Origin: Acidobacteriota bacterium
GTDB lineage: Bacteria > Acidobacteriota > Blastocatellia > Pyrinomonadales > Pyrinomonadaceae
Length of the DNA stretch: 6,765 bases
NCBI GenBank assembly: GCA_029777145.1
Contig: JAKOSS010000606.1
Span: forward strand, 1 to 6,765
Reading direction: 5' to 3'
Position 1 is the first letter of the stretch, and the number at the start of each line of letters is the position of its first letter. The translations under genes and the position numbers were made by a program. A model generated the notes under the pieces. The model searched no databases and was not told the DNA's origin. It saw nothing but the letters and a program-made list of their open reading frames with translations. This document shows, piece by piece, positions 1 through 6,357 of this stretch.

Positions 1-12
1 AAATCGAAAGGG

Positions 13-34
13 CCGCCTGAAGGCGGAACTCCAA
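13..34 (+). repeat. Short hairpin repeat with TGAA loop and AACTCCAA tail
   Basis: Stem CCGCC, loop TGAA, stem GGCGG (13-26), preceded by GG and followed by AACTCCAA. A sister copy with the same flanks and tail but a different inner stem pair and a TAAA loop lies at 1031-1054. This identifies a dispersed, REP-like palindromic repeat. It sits about 120 bp past the end of the 146-601 gene and, read on the minus strand, is followed by a modestly T-rich stretch. A weak terminator role is possible but not shown. Confidence 0.7.
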
Positions 35-145
35 ACATCCGCAATCCGAAATCCGTATTCCCAAATGCGTCGTCGATGACGCGACTCTCATCAGCGAGCT
101 GTGCGATTTCTCGGGAACGGCCTCAATCAATAGGAAGCTGCGCGA
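35..145. other. Intergenic stretch, no gene supported
   Basis: No start-to-stop reading frame of useful length is present. The segment at about 40-57 (CCGCAATCCGAAATCCG) is a diverged, reverse-oriented relative of the GATTTCGGATTTGCG core of the 69-bp array at 641-944. A minus-strand frame stays open to the left edge, but it runs through the hairpin repeat at 13-34 and has no coding signature I recognise. Confidence 0.5.
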
Positions 146-601
146 TCAGTAGTTTCGCATCCGGTAGTCCTTCCAGTCGTAAACGCCGTCACCGTTCAGG
201 TCAGCGTGCCCGCCGTCCTGACTCAGCATGTGCGTGATCTCGCTCTGCGGCGCGCCGAGGAGCCGCAACACGCCGAGTTGGTAGATGTTCGCCTCCTGCT
301 CGGCCTTGGTTCCGGCTTCGTATTTTCCGGACCTGTACTGCCAGAAATGGATCGCCTCGTGGATCAAAACGCTGGCGAGCCATGTTTCCGACGCATTGAA
401 CGTGGCATCGGCGATGTCGATTGCATCATCGCCGAAATTCGCCCCGCTTCTCGCCGCCGACCTGACCTTCAGGTTGTATTTCAACAACCACGTGTAATAT
501 GCACCGGCTTTGTCTTTCAGGAGATTCAGACAGTTTTCGATCTTCGGTTTGAACGTCGCCTGGGCGATGTAACGCGTATCGCCTTCAATAACGATGGACA
601 T
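146..601 (-). CDS. Small putative zinc metallopeptidase-like protein with C-terminal EF-hand/dockerin-like loop
   Basis: This 151-residue protein has no signal peptide or membrane segment that I can see. Its centre holds an HExxH motif, H81-E82-A-I-H85 (LIHEAIHFWQYRSG), in a hydrophobic helix context typical of zincin-type metallopeptidases. Acidic residues at E101 and E103 (AEQEAN) follow and could supply a third zinc ligand, as in gluzincins. Near the C-terminus, residues 134-145 (DLNGDGVYDWKD) match the calcium loop pattern DxNxDGxxDxxD of EF-hand/dockerin modules. The ATG at 599-601 is favoured because a GGAGGAG ribosome binding site lies 6 nt upstream. The gene stands alone downstream of a large repeat block, 485 bp from dnaE2, so a link to the mutagenesis cassette is not implied. 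I do not recognise the family by name. Peptidase activity is inferred from HExxH alone; substrate and localisation are unknown. Confidence 0.72.
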   Translation of the reverse strand: MSIVIEGDTRYIAQATFKPKIENCLNLLKDKAGAYYTWLLKYNLKVRSAARSGANFGDDAIDIADATFNASETWLASVLIHEAIHFWQYRSGKYEAGTKAEQEANIYQLGVLRLLGAPQSEITHMLSQDGGHADLNGDGVYDWKDYRMRNY

Positions 602-607
602 TGTTTT

Positions 608-614
608 CTCCTCC
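608..614 (-). promoter_or_regulatory. Ribosome binding site of the 146-601 gene
   Basis: On the minus strand GGAGGAG is separated by 6 nt (AAAACA) from the ATG at 601. This is a near-perfect Shine-Dalgarno and fixes the start. It contrasts with imuA and dnaE2, which have no visible Shine-Dalgarno. Confidence 0.8.
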
Positions 615-640
615 GGAGCGGTGACGGTCGGTGGGCGTCA

Positions 641-944
641 GATTTGCGATTTTCGATTTGCGATTTTCGATCGCGCAACGACAGAATCGACCTCACTGCT
701 CACCGATCCGATTTGCGATTTCGGATTTGCGATTTTCGATCGCGCAACGACAGAATCGACCTCACTGCTCACCGATCCGATTTGCGATTTCGGATTTGCG
801 ATTTTCGATCGCGCAACGATAGAATCGACCTCACTGCTCACCGATCCCATTTGCGATTTCGGATTTGCGATTTGCGATCGCGCAACGACAGAATCGACCT
901 CACTGCTCACCGATCCGATTTGCGATTTCGGATTTGCGATTTGC
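641..944. repeat. 69-bp tandem repeat array, four full copies plus one partial
   Basis: Full units span 641-709, 710-778, 779-847 and 848-916. A fifth partial unit covers 917 to about 944. Each unit starts GATTTGCGATT, continues through a second GATTTGCGATT-like block and CGATCGCGCAACGA, and ends CTCACTGCTCACCGATCC. Copies are nearly identical: unit 1 differs in the first block, unit 3 has a T in ACGATAG, the unit 3/4 junction is CCCAT instead of CCGAT, and unit 4 has TTTGCGATCG for TTTTCGATCG. Near-identity suggests recent expansion. The period is divisible by three, so several frames stay open on both strands without being genes. The array lies between dnaE2 and the 146-601 gene and must contain or adjoin the promoter of the latter. 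Confidence 0.95.
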
Positions 945-969
945 AATTGGTCCTGCGCCTTTGACCATC

Positions 970-1025
970 GCTCACTGCTCACTGCTCACTGCTCACTGCT
1001 CACTGCTCACTGTTCACTGTTCACT
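970..1025. repeat. 7-bp tandem repeat, eight copies
   Basis: Six copies of GCTCACT are followed by two of GTTCACT, 56 bp in total with no interruption. The same heptamer occurs inside each 69-bp unit (CTCACTGCTCACC), so the two arrays probably share an origin. Two tandem copies in the opposite orientation lie at 4206-4219. Confidence 0.95.
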
Positions 1026-1030
1026 CGCCC

Positions 1031-1054
1031 GGCCGCGTAAACGCGGAACTCCAA
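1031..1054 (+). repeat. Short hairpin repeat with TAAA loop and AACTCCAA tail
   Basis: Stem CCGCG, loop TAAA, stem CGCGG (1033-1046), with the same GG prefix and AACTCCAA suffix as the copy at 13-34. It lies about 40 bp past the dnaE2 stop in the direction of transcription. It could act as a weak 3' hairpin, but there is no following T-run on the minus strand, so I do not call it an intrinsic terminator. Confidence 0.75.
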
Positions 1055-1060
1055 TTTCTC

Positions 1061-1081
1061 TGACCACCGACCACTGACCAC
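1061..1081. repeat. Second 7-bp tandem repeat, three copies, abutting the dnaE2 stop
   Basis: Three consecutive heptamers TGACCAC, CGACCAC, TGACCAC end 5 bp before the dnaE2 stop codon (1087-1089). In register TGCTCAC, the GCTCACT array at 970-1025 differs from TGACCAC at two positions, so this looks like a diverged version of the same repeat. Confidence 0.75.
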
Positions 1082-1086
1082 TGTTC

Positions 1087-4000
1087 TCACTGATAATCGT
1101 GCGAAACGATCGCGGTCTCGGCGACGCGGAGCGGTTCGAAATATAGTCCCTTGACCATCGTTTCGTTTTCGGCGATGCCCTTTATCAAAAGGAAACTGTT
1201 CTCATTGATCACGGATCTGTACTTTTCGAGCATGTCCGGCAAGACGATGACGTTCGTGAATCCTGTCTCGTCCTCGAGCGTGATGAACAGAACGCCGCGG
1301 GCGGTTTCGGGACGCTGGCGGACGATGACCGCGCCGGCGACCGTGACGACGTCCTTGCGCTTCATCCGCAGAGTCTCTTTCGACGTCAGGACGTGCTTGC
1401 GGTTCATTTCTTCTCGGACGAACGTCATCGGATGCGGTCCGAGCGAGAGTCCGGTCCGTGAAAGATCGGCGGCGACGTTCTCGAGCGGCGACATCCTGCG
1501 GATGAAAGGCGTTTCCGACGTCTGATCGAAGGTCTGACCGGTGAAAAGCGAGCCCTTTTCGCGGATCGCCAGTTCGACCTGCCACAGCGCGCGGCGGCGG
1601 TCGGAAGCGTCGAGCGCGCCCGTGAGCGCGAGGCTCCGGAGTTCCTTTTTGTTGACCGCCGGAACGCGTGCGGCGAGGTCGTCGGCATTCACGAACGGAC
1701 CGTTGCGGCGTTCGGCGGCGATCGCCTCGCCCGTATCCTTGCGAAGTCCCTTGACGTAGTTGAGCCCGATCCGCAGTTCGTCGCCTTCAAGCGTGCACAG
1801 GTGATCCGATTCGTTGATGTCGATCGGGCGGAACCCGAGCCCGTGCCGCTGCGCGTCCTTCACCAAGGTCGCCGGCGAATAGAACCCGAGCGGATAATTG
1901 TTAAGCATCGCCGCCGTGAAAGCGTCGAGATGATGCACCTTGAGATACGCCGACGCATACGTGAGAAGCGCGAAGCTCGCGGCGTGCGACTCCGGAAATC
2001 CGTAGTTCGCGAAGGCGTAAACCGAGGCGACGATCTTGTCCTGAGTCTCTTCATCGAGCCCTTTGGCGGTCATCCCGACGCGCATTTTGCCCTCGATGAC
2101 CTTCAGCTTCTTGTCCGCTCGTTTGAACCCGAGCGCGCGGCGAAGTTCCTCGGCCTCGCCGCCCGTCAGTCCCGCGGCTTCCATCCCGATCTTCAGCACC
2201 TGCTCCTGAAACAGCGGCACGCCGAGCGTTCGTTCGAGCACCGGTTTGAGCGACGGGTGCATGTAATCGACCTCTTCGAGTCCCTGCCGGCGGCGCAGAT
2301 AGACGTTGAGCATGTTGCCGACGATCGGGCCGGGCCGGATGATCGCGACCTGGACGACGAGATCATAAAACGTCTCGGGCCGCGCCTTCGGCAGAAAGTT
2401 CATCTGCGCGCGCGATTCGACCTGGAACATTCCGACCGTGTCGGCGTCCTGCAGCGTCTTGTAAACGAGCGGATCGTCCTTCGGGATCTTCGCGAGATCG
2501 ACCTCCTTGCCGTGATGGTCGCGGATGATCGTCAGCGTGTCGCGGATGACGGCCATCATCCCGAGGCCGAGCAGATCGACCTTGACGATGTCGAGCTCGG
2601 CGCAGTCGTCCTTGTCCCACTGAATGACGGTCCGGCCGTCCATCGACGCCGGCTCGATCGGAACGACGCCGTCGAGCCGCCCGAGCGAGATCACCATTCC
2701 GCCCGAATGCTGGCCGAGGTGTCGCGGGAAATGCATGATGTTGCGGAAGAACTGGAAAAAGGCGCGGATGCGCGGCGAGCGTTCGGGATCGAATCCGGCT
2801 TCCTGAAATCGCCGGATCTGGTCGTCGATGTCGGCGTCGTGGAACGAGATCAGTTTCGACAGGCGTCCGAGTTCGTGTTCCTCGAATCCGAAGACCTTGC
2901 CGACCTCGCGGATCGCCGAGCGAGATTTGTAGGTTATGACGTTGGCGGTCATTGCCGCGCCTCGCTCGCCGTATTTTTGATAGACGTATTGAATGACGGC
3001 CTCGCGGTCGTCGCCGCTCGGAAGATCGATGTCGATGTCGGGGTATTCGCCGCGTTCTTCGGACAGGAAGCGTTCGAACAGGAGCTTGCCCTCGATCGGA
3101 TCGACGGCGGTGATCCCGAGCGAGTAGCAGACGACCGAGTTCGCCGCCGAGCCGCGCCCCTGCGAGAGGATGTTGCGCTTGCGGCAGAATTCGGAGATGT
3201 CCCAGACGAGCAGAAAGTAGCCGGCGAGTTTCAGTTTCTCGACCAGTTTCAATTCCTTCTCGAGTTTCTCGCGGACGATCGGCGTGATCGAACCATACCG
3301 CCAGACGGCGCCTTTTTCGGCCAGTTTGCGGAGCAGCGAGTCCATCGTTTCGCCGTCGGGCACGGGATATTCGGGAAAGGTGTAGCCGACGTCGTCCATC
3401 GAGAAGTTAATCCGCGAGGCGATCTCGGCGGTGCGCTCGACGGCCGTCGGGAAATCCTCGAAAAGACGCATCATTTCGGCGGCGGATTTGATCCGGCGCT
3501 CGTCGTTGCGCGACAGGAGCCGCCCGGCGTCATCGATCGTGACGTGGTTCTTGATACACGTGAAGACGTCGTAGAGTTGGCGGTCGGCGCGGTTGGCGTA
3601 GTACGCGCCGTTGCTCGCGAAAAGCGGGATGCGGAGCTTGTGCGCGTAGCTGACGACCGACTGGTTGAGGTCTTCCTGATTGCGCAGGTAATGGCGCTGG
3701 AGTTCGGCATAGAGACGGTCGCCGAAGACGTATTGAAGCCACGCCATCGCTTCGAGCCCCTTGTGCTGTCTGATCTGCGAGTGCAGATATCCGTCCTCGC
3801 CGCCGGTCAGGCAAATGATGTCCTTGGAGTAGGTTTCGATGTCCTCGCGGTAGGCGAAATGTTCGCCTTTTTTGCTGCGCAGCTTGATCGTCGTGATGAG
3901 TTTGCAAAGGTTCTGATAACCGCGGATCGAGGTCGGGACGAGCGGCAGCAGGCTGCCGTTTTCCATCGTGATCTCGGCGCCGATGATCGCCCGGAGGCCT

Positions 4001-4170
4001 TTTTCCTTGGCTTCGAGATGAAACCGGACGGCGCCCGAAACAGTGTCGCGATCGAGCAGTCCGACGGTCCCGATCCCGAGCCGTTCAGCCGCGCACACGA
4101 GATCTTCCGGCAACGATCCCGATGCCAGAAAGCTGAACGCCGAGCGTGTGTGAAGTTCGCAGAAAAACAT
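1087..4170 (-). CDS. dnaE2: Error-prone DNA polymerase III alpha subunit DnaE2 (ImuC)
   Basis: This C-family polymerase carries out translesion synthesis with ImuA and ImuB; at 1027 residues it has the usual DnaE2 length. The order is PHP domain (about 1-200), palm/fingers, helix-hairpin-helix (about 840-856) and OB-fold (about 940-1013). There is no long tau-binding C-terminus as in replicative DnaE. The catalytic triad is D380 and D382 (PDIDIDL) plus D532 (KVDLLGLG). Other family motifs are GRGSAANS (338-345), PRHLGQHSGG, FQVESRAQM (582-590), RPGPI (612-616) and PLFQEQ (652-657). FQVESRAQM and HLGQHSGG favour DnaE2 over DnaE1. Four usual PHP ligand positions are changed (R9, R41, G188, Y190), so that site is probably inactive. 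I chose the ATG at 4168-4170, which gives MFFCELHTRSAFSFL. An in-frame TTG two codons upstream (4174-4176) would give 1029 residues. No Shine-Dalgarno precedes either. imuB ends 140 bp upstream on the same strand. Confidence 0.96.
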   Translation of the reverse strand: MFFCELHTRSAFSFLASGSLPEDLVCAAERLGIGTVGLLDRDTVSGAVRFHLEAKEKGLRAIIGAEITMENGSLLPLVPTSIRGYQNLCKLITTIKLRSKKGEHFAYREDIETYSKDIICLTGGEDGYLHSQIRQHKGLEAMAWLQYVFGDRLYAELQRHYLRNQEDLNQSVVSYAHKLRIPLFASNGAYYANRADRQLYDVFTCIKNHVTIDDAGRLLSRNDERRIKSAAEMMRLFEDFPTAVERTAEIASRINFSMDDVGYTFPEYPVPDGETMDSLLRKLAEKGAVWRYGSITPIVREKLEKELKLVEKLKLAGYFLLVWDISEFCRKRNILSQGRGSAANSVVCYSLGITAVDPIEGKLLFERFLSEERGEYPDIDIDLPSGDDREAVIQYVYQKYGERGAAMTANVITYKSRSAIREVGKVFGFEEHELGRLSKLISFHDADIDDQIRRFQEAGFDPERSPRIRAFFQFFRNIMHFPRHLGQHSGGMVISLGRLDGVVPIEPASMDGRTVIQWDKDDCAELDIVKVDLLGLGMMAVIRDTLTIIRDHHGKEVDLAKIPKDDPLVYKTLQDADTVGMFQVESRAQMNFLPKARPETFYDLVVQVAIIRPGPIVGNMLNVYLRRRQGLEEVDYMHPSLKPVLERTLGVPLFQEQVLKIGMEAAGLTGGEAEELRRALGFKRADKKLKVIEGKMRVGMTAKGLDEETQDKIVASVYAFANYGFPESHAASFALLTYASAYLKVHHLDAFTAAMLNNYPLGFYSPATLVKDAQRHGLGFRPIDINESDHLCTLEGDELRIGLNYVKGLRKDTGEAIAAERRNGPFVNADDLAARVPAVNKKELRSLALTGALDASDRRRALWQVELAIREKGSLFTGQTFDQTSETPFIRRMSPLENVAADLSRTGLSLGPHPMTFVREEMNRKHVLTSKETLRMKRKDVVTVAGAVIVRQRPETARGVLFITLEDETGFTNVIVLPDMLEKYRSVINENSFLLIKGIAENETMVKGLYFEPLRVAETAIVSHDYQ

Positions 4171-4180
4171 TTTCAATTTT

Positions 4181-4300
4181 CGATTTGCGATTGCCGATTT
4201 GCGATTGAGCAGTGAGCAGCCAGGTCAGAACCGGGAGCGGCAGCGACCGGCAAACACTAATCAACACAAAACGGTGCGACAAATCGGCAATCGCAAATCG
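4181..4300. repeat. Intergenic inverted repeat between imuB and dnaE2
   Basis: The arm CGATTTGCGATTGCCGATTT at 4181-4200 is matched perfectly by its reverse complement at 4281-4300. One more inner pair (4201/4280) extends the stem to 21 bp around a 78-nt loop. The arms are built from the same GATTTGCGATT motif as the 69-bp array. The loop begins with two tandem TGAGCAG heptamers (4206-4219), the reverse complement of the GCTCACT repeat in another register. In mRNA sense the first arm begins 10 nt after the imuB stop and the second arm ends 10 nt before the dnaE2 ATG. The stem could therefore influence dnaE2 translation or mRNA stability (inference). Confidence 0.9.
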
Positions 4301-4310
4301 CAAATGGATT

Positions 4311-5561
4311 TCAGTCGTATTCCCCCGTAACGAACCATTCGCGGCCGACCCGCGCCAGTTGGTACACGCCGCCGTTCTCGAGTTCGACATCCCATTCCTC
4401 CGTTTTCCAGTTGGTCGCGTTCCACCACTGCGCCGATTGCGACCAGACGCCGCCGTATTCGACGACCTTTCCCGAGAACCTGGCCGTCCGGACGTACATC
4501 AGCCGCTTTTTGTTGATGACGACGTCGGCCGCGATCGGCGGATCGAAGTAGCTGAGATGGATGTGCGGCCGAACTTCCGTGGCCGTTTTCGGCTCGACGC
4601 CGGCCGGCAGTTTCTCGGCATCGAGCGTGAACGCGCGGTCCAGCCGCTGATCGAGCACGACCGGCACGCCCGCGTTCTCGTCGCCGATCAGCTTCTTGAT
4701 CTTCGTGACCGTCAGCAAAAGGCCTTCGGGTTGGAGGCTGGTCGTCGCGAAAAGGCTCTTTTGCGCCGTCCGCGGCCGCGTAAAATGCGACGTCACCCCG
4801 ATCGATGTTATGCCTTCGGGCGGCGGGTCGGAGTTGATGCGGAGGCTGATGATCTTCGACCAGAATTTGATGTCGAGCGTCGGGAAAGAGACCTTGATCT
4901 CGTAGTCGCACGCCGCGCCGCTTTCGAGTCCGAGCTCAATACCGAGCCGTTCGGTCCGGAGGCCGTACTTGTCAGTTTCCTCGAAAACCTTTTCCAGCCC
5001 GTGACGGACGATAAAGATCAGTTGTTCGAAATCGAGCACGGGAAAATCAAGCTGGTAGCGCCAGTTGACGAACTCCTGTTTCAGGTTCGGAGTGAGGACG
5101 TATTTTCCTTTGTTGTTGACAAGGTCGAGCACGGCGCGGAATTCCGTTCCGTAGCGCGCGATCAGTTCGTGCTCGGGGACGCGTTTGAGATCGCGGATAC
5201 TCGTAAAACCAAGTGCCTCGAAGACGTCGAGCGTATCGTTCTCGATCCCGAGTCCGCCGAGCGGGATCCGTCCGAGCCGGGCATCCGTAACGACCGCTGC
5301 ACCGCGCCGGTTGCGTGCCCGGAGAATCGCGGAAGCAGGGTTTTCGGCGACGGCGACGTTGCCCTTGATGGCGGCAGAGGCGAGAGACTCCGCGATCTTG
5401 GCGGCAATCGCCTCGGGCGATCCGATCAAGTTCTCGAGCCCGCTCGTCTCAAGCAATACGCCGTCACCGAGCCACTCGATGCGGTAGGCGAAGCTTTCGG
5501 CGACCGCGATGAGATCCGGCTTTGCGGCGTCGCTGATGATGCAGGCGTAAAGTCTAGACAT
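4311..5561 (-). CDS. imuB: ImuB, inactive Y-family DNA polymerase homologue (compact form)
   Basis: This 416-residue protein is the scaffold of the ImuA-ImuB-DnaE2 mutasome. The N-terminal strand (SRLYACIIS, 2-10) is followed after a few residues by AESFAYRIEW...GVLLETSGLENLIG (21-47). That corresponds to the region just after the fingers in ordinary ImuB, which reads roughly FSPRVE...GLLLDVTGLERLFG. The intervening palm/fingers segment, about 70 residues, is absent, and no catalytic Asp/Glu set is visible. A helix-hairpin-helix-like thumb (about 118-150) and a little-finger domain (about 160-262) follow. Next is QKSLF at 267-271, matching the QxxLF beta-clamp-binding pattern. The C-terminus (VYQLARVGREWFVTGEYD) resembles the usual ImuB tail. 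The start ATG overlaps the imuA stop by 8 bp (ATGTCTAG), implying translational coupling. Typical ImuB proteins are about 450-520 residues. The compact N-terminus could be lineage-specific rather than damage, since the frame is intact. Confidence 0.9.
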   Translation of the reverse strand: MSRLYACIISDAAKPDLIAVAESFAYRIEWLGDGVLLETSGLENLIGSPEAIAAKIAESLASAAIKGNVAVAENPASAILRARNRRGAAVVTDARLGRIPLGGLGIENDTLDVFEALGFTSIRDLKRVPEHELIARYGTEFRAVLDLVNNKGKYVLTPNLKQEFVNWRYQLDFPVLDFEQLIFIVRHGLEKVFEETDKYGLRTERLGIELGLESGAACDYEIKVSFPTLDIKFWSKIISLRINSDPPPEGITSIGVTSHFTRPRTAQKSLFATTSLQPEGLLLTVTKIKKLIGDENAGVPVVLDQRLDRAFTLDAEKLPAGVEPKTATEVRPHIHLSYFDPPIAADVVINKKRLMYVRTARFSGKVVEYGGVWSQSAQWWNATNWKTEEWDVELENGGVYQLARVGREWFVTGEYD

Positions 5562-6192
5562 AATTCTGTGTAATGCGCGTCAGTATTGACCTTGTCGCCA
5601 ACGGTTTCCGGCTGTTGAGATCGACAAAGAACTCGCGCAGGAGTTTGAATCGTCCGAGTCCGTTCCAGACGGACCGCGTTCGCGCGACCGTGTACGACTG
5701 GCTCGATGCCGACCCGAGCAGCGGTTCGCGGACGGTGACGATCAGAAGCGTGTGTCCGGTCCCAACGCCGGTGCGGAACCGGTACCAGAACGAGCTCGGG
5801 ATCTGGATCAATTGCCGCCGCGGGACGAAGTTGAGGTTCAGCCAGATCGCTCCGAATCCCTTTGCCTGAACGAGATAGTCGGCGACGGTGAACGATTTTT
5901 CGATATCGCCGCCGCATTTGACCCAAAGAACGTTCTCGAGCAAAAGACCGTTGTCGCGCGCGGCCTCAACGTTGAAGCAATCCGAGACGTCGACGACCGC
6001 GCAGACCTCGCCGTTCCTGGTAAGCGTCGAGAGAAAGGCAATGGCCAGCGCCGTTTTGCCGGAACTCGCGGCGCCGCAGATCTCGGACACGCCGCCGCGC
6101 TGCAGCCTGAGCCCGAATTGCTCGACGTACTCGCGGGAGACACGATGTTCTTCCCGTAGTTGCGAGGCGCTTTTTACCAACGCTAAAGCCAT
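5554..6192 (-). CDS. imuA: ImuA, RecA-like translesion accessory protein
   Basis: This 212-residue protein has a RecA-type fold signature. Walker A is G40-A-A-S-S-G-K46-T47, and a RecA-like strand-helix region follows (VVDVSDCFNVEAARDNGLLL, 66-85). The expected Walker B strand is AIWLNLNF (115-122), which lacks the usual aspartate. ImuA proteins bind ImuB and support DnaE2-dependent mutagenesis; they are shorter than RecA and lack its full recombinase apparatus. Position as the first gene of the cassette, overlapping imuB by 8 bp, strongly supports the assignment over other RecA-like proteins (SulA-like or RecA paralogues). The ATG at 6190-6192 has no Shine-Dalgarno; the region where one would lie is mostly occupied by a tandem 9-mer array (6203-6237). 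An alternative downstream start would remove part of the N-terminal helix and is less likely. Confidence 0.86.
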   Translation of the reverse strand: MALALVKSASQLREEHRVSREYVEQFGLRLQRGGVSEICGAASSGKTALAIAFLSTLTRNGEVCAVVDVSDCFNVEAARDNGLLLENVLWVKCGGDIEKSFTVADYLVQAKGFGAIWLNLNFVPRRQLIQIPSSFWYRFRTGVGTGHTLLIVTVREPLLGSASSQSYTVARTRSVWNGLGRFKLLREFFVDLNSRKPLATRSILTRITQNYV

Positions 6193-6202
6193 GGCATTTG
6201 AA

Positions 6203-6237
6203 ATTCCAGGGATTCCAAGGATTTCAAGATTCCAGGG
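6203..6237. repeat. Tandem 9-mer array just upstream of imuA
   Basis: On the plus strand the units read ATTCCAGGG, ATTCCAAGG, ATTTCAAG (8 bp), ATTCCAGGG. The array ends 10 bp before the imuA start codon on the coding strand, where a ribosome binding site would be expected. Four units at a regular 8-9 bp period argue against chance, but the array is degenerate. Confidence 0.75.
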
Positions 6238-6294
6238 GGTTCAACGAATCCCGATGCCGAAGCCTTTCGGACGACTGCGCCGATCTTGATCAAG

Positions 6295-6330
6295 GCTCCT
6301 TTGCGGACTCCGCGCTCTTTGCGTGAAAAC
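6295..6330. repeat. Degenerate CGCAAAG-type dispersed repeat
   Basis: On the minus strand this reads as CACGCAAAG, then GCGCGGAG, then TCCGCAAAG. I recall similar TTTCACGCAAAGGCGCAAAG-type repeats as common intergenic sequence in several bacterial phyla, including Acidobacteriota. Assignment is from pattern memory and the copy is diverged. Confidence 0.35.
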
Positions 6331-6349
6331 TTCCGTTCACAGTACGGAA
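6331..6349. promoter_or_regulatory. Dyad-symmetric candidate operator upstream of imuA
   Basis: TTCCGT, 7-nt spacer TCACAGT, ACGGAA: a perfect 6-7-6 inverted repeat about 140 bp upstream of the imuA start. Cassettes of this type are usually LexA-controlled in characterised bacteria, and dyads of this size suit a dimeric repressor. The sequence does not match the E. coli, Gram-positive or alphaproteobacterial LexA consensus, so the regulator is unknown. It may also be only part of a repeat. Confidence 0.3.
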
Positions 6350-6357
6350 ACCGCTGA

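Noticed and set aside
863..880. GCGATCGC (HIP1-like) octamer suggesting a cyanobacterium
   Set aside because: It arises once inside a repeat unit by a TTTTCG to TTTGCG change and is not enriched elsewhere in the window.
641..944. CRISPR array
   Set aside because: The whole 69-bp unit is repeated with no unique spacers, and no cas gene is present.
206..1040. Several plus and minus open frames with repeated ICDFRSRNDRIDL- or IANPKSQ-type peptides
   Set aside because: They are translations of the 69-bp array, which stays open because 69 is a multiple of three. They differ by frame with no conserved start or ribosome binding site.
1033..1046. Rho-independent terminator after dnaE2
   Set aside because: The stem is only 5 bp with no T-run on the minus strand; it is better explained as a member of the dispersed hairpin family.
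1801..4215. 804-codon open frame on the plus strand
   Set aside because: It is fully antisense to dnaE2, has an arginine-rich low-complexity translation and no family motif, while the minus-strand frame carries all polymerase motifs.
4212..5573. 453-codon open frame on the plus strand
   Set aside because: It is antisense to imuB, with a charged low-complexity translation typical of a high-GC shadow frame.
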